Source of the DNA: Spirosoma sordidisoli | GTDB lineage: Bacteria; Bacteroidota; Bacteroidia; Cytophagales; Spirosomataceae | Length of the DNA: 64,000 bases | Reading direction: 5' to 3' | Assembly: GCF_004138325.1 (NCBI RefSeq) | Contig: NZ_SBLB01000006.1 | Coordinates: 186,001-250,000, forward strand | Shown here: in pieces, positions 51,811 to 61,471 of the stretch | How the letters are laid out: every line of letters starts with the position of its first letter | Position numbering within the stretch: position 1 is the first letter of the stretch | Program-made: the position numbers and the translations under genes | Notes under the pieces: generated by a model | Database searches by the model: none | What the model saw: the letters and a program-made list of their open reading frames with translations, nothing else | What the model was told of the DNA's origin: nothing

Positions 51811-52851
51811 ATGGAACGCGAATTTTCCTACTCGACAGATCCAGTCTACGGACGGGCTAGTTTTATGAAACGAATCTCCTGGAGCGCTGTCTTCGCCGGC
51901 GTACTGGTAGCTATTGTTAGCCAGATGTTGCTGACCCTATTGGGGCTCGGCATCGGCCTAAGCACCATCGACCCGGTATCAGAACGCAACCCAACTGCCG
52001 GACTGGGAACCGGAAGCGCCATCTGGTACATCATAAGCAGCCTGCTTTCTTTATTTATGGGAGGCTGGATTGCCGGTCGGCTAGCCAGTACCCCCCGTCT
52101 GTTCGATGGTATTGTTCATGGCGTACTGACCTGGTGTCTGGCCACACTGATCACGATCTATTTCCTGACAACGACCATCGGCAGTCTCATTGGCGGGGCT
52201 AGTCGGTTGGTAGGCAGTCTGGTAAGAACAGCCGGAACGGCGGTTGCTGCAGCAGCCCCGAGCATCGGTAACGCCGTAGAGGGTGAGCTCAAGGATAACG
52301 GAATCGATCTGAAAAACCTGGATCTGGGCGATCTGAAAAAGGAAGCCAACCGGCTGTTGCGACAAACCGGCGATGCCAATCTGAACCCAGCTACGCTGGA
52401 GCGCAAAGTAGAGCAGGCAGGTCAGCAGGCAAAAACGGCCGCCGATCGGGCCGCGACTGACCCGGCAGCAGCCGACGATATTGCCGGGGGGTTATTCGAC
52501 CGGCTGTTCAAACAAGGACAGACTACGGTAAACAGCGTTGACCGGGAAGATGCGGTAAATGTGGTTATGAAGCGTACCGGAAAAAGCCGGGCCGAGTCTG
52601 AACAGATTGTCGACAACTGGATCAGTACCTACCAACAGGCAGTTGCCAAACTACAGCAAACTCAGAAAGAAGCCGAAGCCACCACCCGCAAGGCCGCCGA
52701 TGCCACGGCTTCTGCGGCATCAAAAGCGGCTATTTTTGGCTTCCTCGGCCTGTTGATCGGGGTCGTAGCGGCTGGCTACGGTGCTAAGATGGGCACCGAC
52801 TCTAAATACAACCTGAGTTCACTGGATCGCCCAATGGGGTCCGTCCGCTAA
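51811..52851 (+). CDS. Membrane protein with alanine-rich helical domain (PhnA-like/YrzE-like)
   Basis: A 346-aa protein with membrane helices at about 25-48 (SAVFAGVLVAIVSQMLLTLLGLGIGL), 70-92 (AIWYIISSLLSLFMGGWIAGRLA), 100-145 and a last one at 308-325 (AAIFGFLGLLIGVVAAGYGAKMG). Between them lies a long charged, Ala/Gln-rich cytoplasmic or periplasmic stretch (about 160-305) with coiled-coil character (QQAVAKLQQTQKEAEATTRKAAD). The N-terminal 'FAGVLVA...LLGLGIGLSTIDP' pattern is common in proteins labelled PhnA-like. The function is unknown; position after ytxH suggests a stress role. Confidence 0.75.
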   Translation: MEREFSYSTDPVYGRASFMKRISWSAVFAGVLVAIVSQMLLTLLGLGIGLSTIDPVSERNPTAGLGTGSAIWYIISSLLSLFMGGWIAGRLASTPRLFDGIVHGVLTWCLATLITIYFLTTTIGSLIGGASRLVGSLVRTAGTAVAAAAPSIGNAVEGELKDNGIDLKNLDLGDLKKEANRLLRQTGDANLNPATLERKVEQAGQQAKTAADRAATDPAAADDIAGGLFDRLFKQGQTTVNSVDREDAVNVVMKRTGKSRAESEQIVDNWISTYQQAVAKLQQTQKEAEATTRKAADATASAASKAAIFGFLGLLIGVVAAGYGAKMGTDSKYNLSSLDRPMGSVR

Positions 52852-52874
52852 TTATCCTACCCACTACACGCCAG

Positions 52875-52913
52875 GCCGGGTATCTGCTTTCAGAGCAGAT
52901 ACCCGGCTTTTTT
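52875..52913 (+). terminator. Intrinsic terminator
   Basis: A perfect 14-bp stem, GCCGGGTATCTGCT (52875-52888) with 52894-52907, loop TTCAG, then six T residues. Confidence 0.92.
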
Positions 52914-53089
52914 GGTATCACTTTAAAACTACGGAGCTTGCGGTTTACCCCCATAGGATACCGTTCGTTTTGCGCGAGCTATCAGGTAATGCGCGGAATG
53001 GGTTCAGTAGAAGCCATTCTAATTATCCTTACGATGTGACGCTCCGTTACAGGCTACACAATCACGGCCTGGTGTAACCCGGTAACCTG

Positions 53090-53929
53090 ATGATCTCTCC
53101 CGCTTTTTCCAGACGACTGAACATAGCTACGCTGGCTACCCTGGCCATGTTAGGCCTGTGGCTGCTGCTCGATTCTACGCTGACGGCCACGATCTGGGAC
53201 GGTATGACCATCAGCCAGTCGGCCGTACAGGTAGAATATTGCGAGTTTAACCATCCGCATCGCGTCTTCCACCAGCCGATCAATACCTACTCGAACTTAG
53301 CCTACCTGTTCTTTGGCGTTTTTATTCTGCTCGTTGCTTATCAGGACCAGCAAAACCACGGGCTTCCGGTCACTAATCGGATGGCTGGTTTTCCGCTGCT
53401 CTCGGGCCTGATGGGCGCCTGCTTTGTTTATTTATGCCTGGGCAGCGCCTTTTTTCATGCCTCGCTGACTTACGTTGGCCAACGGGTAGACATGAACGCT
53501 ACCTATAGCATCCTGCTCACCCTGGTGGGCATTACGATCTATCACGTTTTCCATAAACTACAGCTGAAGCCAACTCAGCAACGACTCTGGGTTGTGGTGT
53601 TGCTGGCGCTGATTGGCCTGTGGGCTCCGCTGGCCCTCCTCGTGCCCAGCTCCCGACTGGTGCCAGCGCTGATCCTGCTCCTGAACGTGGGCATGCTGGT
53701 GAACTACGTTCAGTTCAGGGTCCAGCGTTCTATCGGGCTGGTGCTGCTCAGCTTCGTGCTGATTGTGCTGGCTATTTACATCCGGACAATGGATGTACGA
53801 AAAATCAACTGCGACCCTTATTCGTATTATCAGGGACACGCGTTATGGCACGTCCTGACGGCCCTGAGCAGTTTTTGCAGCTACTGTTTCTTTCGATTCG
53901 ATAAAGCTTCGAACCCTGGTCGGCCCTGA
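53090..53929 (+). CDS. Ceramidase/CREST-superfamily integral membrane hydrolase
   Basis: A 279-aa protein with about seven membrane helices. The CREST metal-hydrolase motifs are in order: Glu52 (VEYCEFNHP), Asn65 in PINTYSNLAYLFFG, Ser119 and His123 (LGSAFFHASLTYVGQRVD), Asp134, and the C-terminal double-His motif GHALWHVLTALSSF. This is the pattern of alkaline ceramidases (zinc amidases cleaving ceramide). Many Bacteroidota make sphingolipids, so a lipid amidase role is plausible, but the substrate is not proven. It is monocistronic and convergent with the GH1-like gene. Confidence 0.82.
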   Translation: MISPAFSRRLNIATLATLAMLGLWLLLDSTLTATIWDGMTISQSAVQVEYCEFNHPHRVFHQPINTYSNLAYLFFGVFILLVAYQDQQNHGLPVTNRMAGFPLLSGLMGACFVYLCLGSAFFHASLTYVGQRVDMNATYSILLTLVGITIYHVFHKLQLKPTQQRLWVVVLLALIGLWAPLALLVPSSRLVPALILLLNVGMLVNYVQFRVQRSIGLVLLSFVLIVLAIYIRTMDVRKINCDPYSYYQGHALWHVLTALSSFCSYCFFRFDKASNPGRP

Positions 53930-53956
53930 CGTTTTCTCTGCGCAGGTATCCGGCTT

Positions 53957-55288
53957 TTATACCGCCAGCACTTCCTTAACGGTCTGTTTGGCCTGCCACC
54001 AGCCCAAGCCTGGCGGAACGAGCGTATCAACAGGTCGGCCAAGAGCCAGCTGCCGCACCATGTCCGTTAACTCGGTAGGCTCCGGGCGCCCGCTGCTCAG
54101 GTCGAAGACGCCGGGTTCGTGGCGGTTTTCGACCCGGGTCAGCAGATTGTGCCAGTCATAAAGGCCCAGTAGCGCCCAGGCCGTAACCGCCCGGATATCG
54201 GCCCCCGCCCGCCGGGCTGCTTCGGCCTGTTGCCATACTTCGCCCAGCCAGCGCTGTTGCTCATCGACGGTACAGCCCAGATGAGCTTCGGTAATGGCCA
54301 TCGGCAGTCGGTACCGTTCCCAGGCCTGACAGAGCAGGGCAGCAATGCCCAGCCGCTGCGCCGGGTTGGCGCGCACAATCTCGGTATCGGCGTATCGATG
54401 ACGTCCGTTACTGCCGTGGGTCCAGGCCCCGTGACGAGTCAGATCCTCGTCCAAGTATCGTTCGCTGGTTACGTAATGATTGATACCGAGTAACGAGGGC
54501 GGACAGGGGTTCTCGACGTGAAACCACAAGTCGCGTTCCGACGCACCCGATCTCCGCAGGTAGCTCCATAAAGCATGGCCAGGCGTAACGCGACCGCTGA
54601 GCAGATCCCAGGTTAGCCAGCGCCTTTCGTTCTCAAAATCAGCCTGATAGCGCAATTTTGGGGTACTATGGGTGCAGCCCAGATCATCGGTCTGAACGAG
54701 CTGGGCCGCGGGTTGAACAGCCCGAATCTGAGCCATAGCCAGCACAGTGGCGCGTAACTGCCTTAACAGAATAGCGACAAACTGTTTGTCCGACCGGCCG
54801 TGTGGATACCATATGCCGTATAAGCCCGAGAAGCGGGCCGTGGTAAGTGGTTCATTGACGGGCGTGTAGGCTTGCACCCAGGGGTACCGCTCAGCTACCT
54901 GCCGGGCATAGCGGGGGAGTTCCCGGTCGAAAGCGGGCGTATCGAACGTGGCGTAACGCGGTCCGCAGCCGTGGTGAACCAGACCCACTATGGGCCGTAT
55001 CCCCAGCGCCCTCAGTCGGTTCAGCCGCTCGTCGGGCCAGCGCCAATCCAGCGAGTCGGGGTGGTCGGGGGCCGTGCGTTCCCACAGTACAGGGTAGCGC
55101 AGCGTCCGAATGCCCAGCTCAGCTACCGCATCCAGATCCGAAAGCCGGTCGTGGTGACCGCTGCGGCTGATCTGATCCTGATATACATCCCCTACCCGAT
55201 TGACGGTGCATTCGATTCCGCCCCAAAGGGCTACTTTGGCCGAAGCTGGGGTGGCATCCACCGTCTTTTTCTGTATCCGTATACTCAT
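53957..55288 (-). CDS. GH1-like glycoside hydrolase, stand-alone form
   Basis: A cytoplasmic (no signal peptide) TIM-barrel protein of 443 aa. The acid/base is Glu146 in YTPVNEPLTTARFSGLYG, and the candidate nucleophile is Glu334 in PMAITEAHLGCT, a family variant of the GH1 'TENG' motif. Other parts (GGIECTVNRVGD, RYPVLWERTAP, VTAWALLGLYDWHNLLT, EPGVFDLSSG) match, from memory, the N-terminal half of long proteins in which this domain is fused to an RmlD-like dTDP-4-dehydrorhamnose reductase. Here the sequence stops near the expected junction (GLGWWQAKQTVKE) with no reductase following. Confidence 0.8.
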   Translation of the reverse strand: MSIRIQKKTVDATPASAKVALWGGIECTVNRVGDVYQDQISRSGHHDRLSDLDAVAELGIRTLRYPVLWERTAPDHPDSLDWRWPDERLNRLRALGIRPIVGLVHHGCGPRYATFDTPAFDRELPRYARQVAERYPWVQAYTPVNEPLTTARFSGLYGIWYPHGRSDKQFVAILLRQLRATVLAMAQIRAVQPAAQLVQTDDLGCTHSTPKLRYQADFENERRWLTWDLLSGRVTPGHALWSYLRRSGASERDLWFHVENPCPPSLLGINHYVTSERYLDEDLTRHGAWTHGSNGRHRYADTEIVRANPAQRLGIAALLCQAWERYRLPMAITEAHLGCTVDEQQRWLGEVWQQAEAARRAGADIRAVTAWALLGLYDWHNLLTRVENRHEPGVFDLSSGRPEPTELTDMVRQLALGRPVDTLVPPGLGWWQAKQTVKEVLAV

Positions 55289-55730
55289 CTGATTGTGTAT
55301 AAGAAACCGCTCCGTCCGTTCGAATGGCCGCGACAGGGATTGATCTTTGGCAGCATTGCCTATCTGTATCGAATCCGGTCACTCGGTTCTGTAGTGGCAA
55401 CTCCTTAATTATCAGAAAGCTCCTGAATCAGCAGCAGTCCGGTGAGGCAACGGCCGTTTTCCGTACCGGACTACCGATATCGGGTTCTGGTTGATCGACA
55501 GCAACGACGCTACCAGGGAGTCTGGCCAAGCGCTGCCTCCGGACCAAATGTTCCTGATGACCATATATAGTACTAGTTTTGGCGCAGTTTGTTGCAGATC
55601 ACAGCCGGTAGAGTTACTTTCCAGGTCCATACTCCTGTACAGCAGCTGCCTGTAAAGGGGCTCCTACTGAGCATCGTCTCGTCGCCCACGCTACGGATAG
55701 GAAGGCTGATGTAATACGTGTAAAGCTGAG
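55289..55730. other. Intergenic region, no gene seen
   Basis: About 440 bp upstream of the GH1-like gene. Short frames on the minus strand (55412-55630, 55573-55758) have no family pattern and no start context. I see no clear promoter or hairpin. Confidence 0.5.
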
Positions 55731-56297
55731 TTACTGGTAGAGCCAGCGGGCTACCCATCGTACATAGCGTGGCATGATAACGAACGTCATCAATCCAACC
55801 AGTACCATACTCGTCATCAGCGGTTTAACCAGGGGCGCTAACCAAGCAGGAAGAGCCGACAAAAAGGGCGATAGCAGCCAGGGAATAAGAATGGATAAGG
55901 GAAAAATAGCCGACCATGTCAGCAGAAACTGCTTGTAGGCCGGAGCCGCTTTTCGGGAAGCCGGTGGGGTGAACCAGAACTCAAGCCCTGTTTTCACATC
56001 TATCTGTTCGTCGGCGTGCAGCAAAGGCCGCACCTTCTCGATCATTTGCCGGCGGATGTCCGACTCCAGCCAGTTATGCAGGTCAGCTTCGGAAGAAAAA
56101 TGAAGAACAATGGTGTATTCGTCGTTCTCGCCATGGGGTCGGATTACATTCACCCCCCGATGCCCCGCAGCCCGTTGCGCCAGGGGCACCATTTCCTTCA
56201 GCCAGTTTTCATAAGCGTGAATCTGCTGTTTGATGGGCCGCTGGAGAATAATCGTCGTCACGGCGCTGTCAATTTCGATCGGCATACTGGCTGACAT
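55731..56297 (-). CDS. ABM-domain (antibiotic biosynthesis monooxygenase-like) membrane protein
   Basis: ATG at 56297 (MSASMPIEIDSAV, 188 aa) is preferred to the GTG at 56309. Residues 10-100 are a ferredoxin-like ABM domain (VTTIILQRPIKQQIHAYENWLKEM, VNVIRPHGENDEYTIVLHFSSEADLHNWL). Two membrane helices follow (FLLTWSAIFPLSILIPWLL and MTSMVLVGLMTFVIMPRYVRWVARWL). This ABM-plus-two-helix form is widespread and often annotated as an antibiotic biosynthesis monooxygenase, but oxygenase activity is unproven. Confidence 0.85.
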   Translation of the reverse strand: MSASMPIEIDSAVTTIILQRPIKQQIHAYENWLKEMVPLAQRAAGHRGVNVIRPHGENDEYTIVLHFSSEADLHNWLESDIRRQMIEKVRPLLHADEQIDVKTGLEFWFTPPASRKAAPAYKQFLLTWSAIFPLSILIPWLLSPFLSALPAWLAPLVKPLMTSMVLVGLMTFVIMPRYVRWVARWLYQ

Positions 56298-56434
56298 GGC
56301 GAGAGTCACTTGGTGATACGGTCTGACGGATATAAGCAGTTAGTTGTAAAAATACTTTCGGAGCCGGCTCAACCTCTTTTACCAGCTGTAACAAATCCAG
56401 TAAGAAGTTATTCGTACCGGCAACCGAGCGGGCC

Positions 56435-59338
56435 TTAGGCCGGCAGATACAAGCTGAAGGTAGCTCCCTGGCCGGGCTGACTGGTGGCGGTAATGGTGCC
56501 GCCATGGTTGGCCGCTACTTTCTGACAAATAGCCAGCCCAATGCCGGTACCCGCAAATTCGCCCTTACTGTGTAGCCGCTGAAACACCTGGAAAATACGA
56601 TCGGCATACCGGGCGTCGAACCCGATGCCGTTATCGGCCACCTCAATGCAAAAATACACGTCGGCCGTTCGGGTGGGCTGAATGGCTGGCGGCAAGGCAG
56701 CAGCCACCACCCGTTCGCACCTGATCCGGATCTGCGGAGTCGCGTCTGGCCGGCGGAATTTCAGCGCGTTGGAGAACAGATTACTGAAGAGCTGCCCCAG
56801 CTGCGATGTATCGCCTGCTACCGTCGGTAGTGGGTCAATCGTTACCTGGGCTTTGGTTTCATCAATAACCATCTCCAGGTCCAGCAGTACCTCCTGCACA
56901 ACCGCCGTTAAGGAAACCTGCGCCTGGTCTTCCTGCTGGGTAGAAATGCGGGAGAAGCTCAGCAGATCTTTAATGAGCGTCGACATCCGGCTGGCGGCTG
57001 CCTGCATCCGCTCCAGAAAGTTCACCCCCTCCCCCAGGCCGTCGGCATACTGCGTTTTCAGGATATCGCCAAACGATTGGATCTTGCGCAGCGGTTCCTG
57101 CAGATCGTGGGAGGCTACGTAGGCAAACTGCTGCAGGTTCTCGTTAGACCGGCGCAGATCACCCACCAGCGCCTGCAACTGCTGGGTACGCGCCTGTACC
57201 TGCTGCTCCAGATCGGCCGATAGCTGCCGGTAACGGGCTTCGCTTTGCTGAAGATCCTGCTGCGCTTTGATCTGCTCAGTAACGTCGATGGCAATGTCGA
57301 GGATGGCAAACACCCTGCCCTGCTCGTCGCGCAGGGGGGTGTAGGTGATGTTGTAGAAATTATCCGTCATGACCCCATTGCGGACAATTTTCACCTGCGA
57401 ACCGAAGCTCTGGAACATCTGCCCCGAGGTGTAGACCGTATCCAGAATTTGCAGGAAGGGCTGGTTTTCGGTTAACAGTTCGGGCATGACCTCCCGCAGC
57501 GGCTTCCCGACGATGTCGGGGCCTTTCCCGACAATATCGATGAAGGCCTGGTTGGGTAGCTCGACCACCAGATCGCGCCCCATGAACAGCCCCATGGCCG
57601 CAGGTGCACTGGCTATGACCGAACGAAGCCGGGTTTCGCTGGCCTCAACCGCCCGCCGGGTATGCACATGCTGGGTCATATCGACGACAACGACCAGCAC
57701 GTGGGTAATCTGACCGGTCGAATCCCGCTGGGGATGGTAGGTGTGATCGATATAGATCGTTTCCAGCCGGTCGCCATGCCGTACAACGACGGGCACCTCA
57801 TGGTTGCGGTACGACTCGCCGGTACTCATCACCTGACGGAGCAGCTCGTCGAAACCCTGCCCCGCCAGTTCGGGGAGGGCCGTCAGGAGGGGCTTCCCTA
57901 CCAGTTCGTGAGGGGGGCGTCCTGCCAGCCGTCCGTAAAAGGGGTTGGCCATCTGAAAAATCAGCTCTTTCCCGCTGATGAGGGCGATCCCGACGGGGGC
58001 ATCTTCAAACGAAGCCAGAAGCCGCTGCTGGCTTTGCTCGATTTGCTGACGGGCCAGCCGCTGCTCGGTTACTTCATTGGCCACTACCATAACCCGATCG
58101 ATGCTCCCGTCCGGGTTGGGCAGCGGCTCGTACACGTAGTCAAAAAAGAGTTCTTTCAGTTGCCCGTTACGAACCAGCCGGACCGGTTGCTCCCGGCCAA
58201 TGAAGGGCTGCCCGGTTTCCCGTACGGCTTCCAGCTGGCGATCGAAGCCCTGCCCGGCTAGTTGAGGAGCAGCTTCGAGCAGGGGCCAACCCGTTACCTC
58301 TTCAGCGGAGTGGTTCCAGAGTTGAGACAAGGCTGGATTAACCCGCTCAATCAGGTTGCTGGTGCCCCGGAAAACAGCCACCCCGAGCGGGCTGCGCTGA
58401 ATCATGGCATCGAGCAGCTGCTCGTTGGCTTCTACCTGCCGACGGGTCAACACCTGGTCGGTTATCTCGGTAGAGATAACCAGTACCCCCGAGATAACGC
58501 CATCGCTCTCGTAAAAGGGTTCGTAGACAAAATCAATGTAGGTAGGCTCCAGCTGGCCATTACGCTCCAGCATAACCTTGAGTTCGTTGGCTACAAACCG
58601 TTTGCCGGTGGTATAAACGCCCGTCAGCAGCTCTTCAAAGCCCTGGCCGGCGGCTTCGGGCAGAGCGTCGAAAAGGGGCTTGTTGATGACTTCTTCACGC
58701 GTACGCCCCCAGTAGTCGAGTACCTGTTCGTTGGCGAGGCTGATGACAAACCGGGGGCCGCTGAACAAAGCCATGGCTACGGGTGCCTGTTCAATCAGTC
58801 GGCTAAACCGCTCTTCACTTACCGCCAGCTGCTGTCGGCTTTCGACGGCCTGGGTTGTTTCTGTGCAGGTGACCAGCACCCCGCTCACCGCCCCGGCATC
58901 ATCGGCCAGCGGACTGAAACTGTAGGTCCAGTAGGCATACCCCATCTGCCCCTCGCGGTAAATGGGCAGTTTCTGATCTTCGAACCAAACGGCGTCACCA
59001 CCGCCCATAATCCCCCTGATCATCGGGCCAATTACCGGCCACGACTCGGCCCAGCTTTCTTCACCCCGCTGCCCTAACGAAGAAGGGTGCTTGCCGTCAT
59101 TTCCCAAACTGGGCCGAAAAGCATCGTTATAGAAGGTAATCAGGTCGGGTCCCCAGAAGATGAGCATGGGAAAGCGGGACGAGAGCATCATGTGGACCAG
59201 CGTACGCAGGCTGAGCGGCCAGCGGTCTGGATGCCCCAGCGATGTGTTCGACCAGTCGTAGTGACGGGTGAGCTGCCCCATCTCTCCGCCCCCGGCTAAA
59301 AACGGAAAAGAAGCGTTATCGGATTGTTCGGGTACCAT
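56435..59338 (-). CDS. Soluble five-PAS sensor histidine kinase
   Basis: A 967-aa cytoplasmic kinase. Five PAS domains lie in tandem at about 40-165, 175-300, 305-430, 435-560 and 565-690; PAS2 to PAS5 share repeated text such as 'APVAMALFSG', 'KPLFDALPEAAGQGFEELL' and '...VLVISTEITDQ', so they arose by duplication. Then come a coiled coil, HisKA with His744 (FAYVASHDLQEPLRKIQSFGD) and HATPase_c (LFSNLFSNALKFRR, VADNGIGFDARYADRIFQVF, GTGIGLAICQKV). The kinase core is close to that at 32733-34361. No response regulator is adjacent, and no cofactor-binding Cys of phytochromes or LOV is obvious. Confidence 0.92.
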   Translation of the reverse strand: MVPEQSDNASFPFLAGGGEMGQLTRHYDWSNTSLGHPDRWPLSLRTLVHMMLSSRFPMLIFWGPDLITFYNDAFRPSLGNDGKHPSSLGQRGEESWAESWPVIGPMIRGIMGGGDAVWFEDQKLPIYREGQMGYAYWTYSFSPLADDAGAVSGVLVTCTETTQAVESRQQLAVSEERFSRLIEQAPVAMALFSGPRFVISLANEQVLDYWGRTREEVINKPLFDALPEAAGQGFEELLTGVYTTGKRFVANELKVMLERNGQLEPTYIDFVYEPFYESDGVISGVLVISTEITDQVLTRRQVEANEQLLDAMIQRSPLGVAVFRGTSNLIERVNPALSQLWNHSAEEVTGWPLLEAAPQLAGQGFDRQLEAVRETGQPFIGREQPVRLVRNGQLKELFFDYVYEPLPNPDGSIDRVMVVANEVTEQRLARQQIEQSQQRLLASFEDAPVGIALISGKELIFQMANPFYGRLAGRPPHELVGKPLLTALPELAGQGFDELLRQVMSTGESYRNHEVPVVVRHGDRLETIYIDHTYHPQRDSTGQITHVLVVVVDMTQHVHTRRAVEASETRLRSVIASAPAAMGLFMGRDLVVELPNQAFIDIVGKGPDIVGKPLREVMPELLTENQPFLQILDTVYTSGQMFQSFGSQVKIVRNGVMTDNFYNITYTPLRDEQGRVFAILDIAIDVTEQIKAQQDLQQSEARYRQLSADLEQQVQARTQQLQALVGDLRRSNENLQQFAYVASHDLQEPLRKIQSFGDILKTQYADGLGEGVNFLERMQAAASRMSTLIKDLLSFSRISTQQEDQAQVSLTAVVQEVLLDLEMVIDETKAQVTIDPLPTVAGDTSQLGQLFSNLFSNALKFRRPDATPQIRIRCERVVAAALPPAIQPTRTADVYFCIEVADNGIGFDARYADRIFQVFQRLHSKGEFAGTGIGLAICQKVAANHGGTITATSQPGQGATFSLYLPA

Positions 59339-59721
59339 AATCCAGCGTAGAGCCCGGGAGCTTTGCTTGTAAACAATCGGAACGAAAACGGCCGACCACG
59401 CTGGTCAACCCAACAGGCGTGTACGCGTTGATTTACGAAGACTGGCAGAAGCTGACAAGCCTGCTTTTCGGTCGGGTCAGCTCACCGGCTTGCCTTACTG
59501 TACTTGGCTCACCGGTTAGCCGGCAGCCGGGGTATAGCCTGGCAAATACGTCTTCTGAGCCGGTACAGCCCCTCGTCAAAACCGCCCCGTATGAGCGGCC
59601 CCGTCCTTCGCAAACATAGCTTTTTTGCCGTACAATCAGCCATAAAGCCCCTAAAACTGACCGCACGACCCAATCAGGCGCCGACGCTGAGCCCGATCCG
59701 GACGACCGGCCCTACGGGTCA
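59339..59721. other. Intergenic region, no gene seen
   Basis: About 380 bp between the kinase start and the sulfatase stop. On the minus strand, 59611-59618 reads TATGTTTG, a lone -7 match that could serve the kinase with a leader of about 265 nt. A 77-codon minus frame at 59433-59666 has no recognisable pattern. Confidence 0.45.
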
Positions 59722-61404
59722 TTACTGCGGACTGGCTTGCATCAGTTTGAGGGCCTCTTCGTCTTTGTACCTGACAATCTGCTCTTTTAACTGGGCTTTG
59801 AGCCTAGCCGTCACGTTCTCGTAGCCTTTCTGCCCGTAGAGGTTTTTAAGATTCTGGGGATCTTTCTGAATGTCGTATAGCTCCCAGAAATCATCCGGAC
59901 CGTAGAAGCGGGCCAGGGTGTACTGGTTCGTGCGTAATCCGAAATGGGGCGATACCCGGTGCGGCTGCGGATACTCGTAGTAGTGGTAATACGCCTGGTT
60001 TCGCCAATTTTTCTGACCTCCGGTCAACAGCGGCATAAACGATTCACCCTGGATATAGGCCGGAACGCGGGTGCCGGTCAGGCTGAGCAGCGTGGGCGCC
60101 CAGTCGACGTTCGATACGATCTGCCGCACCTGGCTGCCCGGTTTGATAACCCCCGGATACCGAATCACGAAAGGCGTTTTCAGTGATTCTTCGTAGATCC
60201 ACCGCTTGTCGAACCACCCGTGTTCTCCCAGATAAAAACCCTGATCAGAGGTGTAAACGACCACCGTATTCTTGGCTAGGCCACTTTTATCGAGGTAATC
60301 GAGCAGTTCGCCGATGTTCCGGTCGAGTGAGTTGGCCGTCGACAGATAATCTTTCAGGTATCGCTGGTATTTCCACTCGGCCAGGGCTTTACCCGTCAGC
60401 TTTTTCTCCTCAAACTCGCGGCTGATTTTCTGATAATAGCCGGAGAATGCCTTTTTCTGCTCCGGGCTGAGCCGTCGGTAGGCGCCCTCCCGAACGTAGG
60501 TATCCAGCTGCTTTTCCTGCTCGGGCGTTGGTTGGTTCGATCCGTACAGGGCTTTCCGGAACTTGGCCTTTTCCTGATCGACGGTAGCCTCGTTGACCTC
60601 ATAGGCGACGTTCACTTTCAGGTCGGCCATGAGACTCATCGTCTTGTCGATGCTCATTTCCTGTTTCTGAGCCGCCAGCCGGCCTTCGTAGTTGTCATAA
60701 AACGTAGCCGGTATCGGGAATGTGACCTTGTCATAAGCCCCCAGATCCTCCAGCGCGGGCATCCACTCGCGGTGGGTTGCCTTATGACCAACCACCAGGA
60801 AAAAAGGCTTCTTCGTATCCCGCCGGTCCAGCCAGTCTGTCGACAAGGTCGTTACGACATCGGTCACGTAGCCCGGGTAGCGTTTTGTCTCGTTGTTGGA
60901 GTTGACAAAATCCGAATTGTAATAACTGCCATGCCCCGGCAGGATATTGAGGTAGTCGAACCCGTGGGGCAGGCTACCAAGGTGCATTTTGCCGATCCAG
61001 GCGGTCTGATAGCCGTTTTTCTGCAGCTCCTCCGTAAATACCGGCTGGGTAATGTCGAAGACTTTCTCGTTGAACTTGTAGCCATTCCGGTGCGAATACT
61101 GGCCGGTCAGTAAGGTGGCCCGGCTGGGTCCGCAGATGGAATTAGCTACCACGTTGTTGTACAGAATGGCTCCCTCCCGGGCAATCCGGTCAATATGGGG
61201 CGTTTTGGCCAGTTTACTGCCATAGGCGCTGATAGCCTGGGAGGTATGGTCGTCCGAGATAATAAAAATGACATTGGGGCGCTGCGGCCCGGCCTGGTCC
61301 GGCAGGCGGTTATCCACCTGAACGGACATGTAGCTGGGGATGGCCAGCAGCGCAGCCAGGGCAGCAGCTCCCGGTACGGAGCGAAAAAGCGTCTTTCTGT
61401 TCAT
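59722..61404 (-). CDS. Exported sulfatase (S1 family, formylglycine-dependent)
   Basis: A 560-aa alkaline-phosphatase-fold sulfatase with an N-terminal export signal (LFRSVPGAAALAALLAI). The metal site begins PNVIFIISDDHTSQAISAYG, and the catalytic Cys91 lies in SICGPSRATLLTGQYSHRNG, the C-x-P-S-R signature converted to formylglycine by FGE. Further parts are PFFLVVGHKATHREW, VVYTSDQGFYLGEHGWFDKRW and a C-terminal LYDIQKDPQNLKNLYG. It probably acts on sulfated glycans or on choline-type sulfate esters. The FGE-type gene 67 bp upstream is the likely maturation partner. Confidence 0.93.
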   Translation of the reverse strand: MNRKTLFRSVPGAAALAALLAIPSYMSVQVDNRLPDQAGPQRPNVIFIISDDHTSQAISAYGSKLAKTPHIDRIAREGAILYNNVVANSICGPSRATLLTGQYSHRNGYKFNEKVFDITQPVFTEELQKNGYQTAWIGKMHLGSLPHGFDYLNILPGHGSYYNSDFVNSNNETKRYPGYVTDVVTTLSTDWLDRRDTKKPFFLVVGHKATHREWMPALEDLGAYDKVTFPIPATFYDNYEGRLAAQKQEMSIDKTMSLMADLKVNVAYEVNEATVDQEKAKFRKALYGSNQPTPEQEKQLDTYVREGAYRRLSPEQKKAFSGYYQKISREFEEKKLTGKALAEWKYQRYLKDYLSTANSLDRNIGELLDYLDKSGLAKNTVVVYTSDQGFYLGEHGWFDKRWIYEESLKTPFVIRYPGVIKPGSQVRQIVSNVDWAPTLLSLTGTRVPAYIQGESFMPLLTGGQKNWRNQAYYHYYEYPQPHRVSPHFGLRTNQYTLARFYGPDDFWELYDIQKDPQNLKNLYGQKGYENVTARLKAQLKEQIVRYKDEEALKLMQASPQ

Positions 61405-61471
61405 AGGGTCAACGATTGTGGCTGCGCTATCAATACCGGCCTGAGCCAGCTCGCAAACACCGCCGAAACGA

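Noticed and set aside
59433..59666. Minus-strand frame of 77 codons between the kinase and the sulfatase gene
   Set aside because: It has no signal peptide, domain or conserved pattern and lies in a region that otherwise reads as non-coding.
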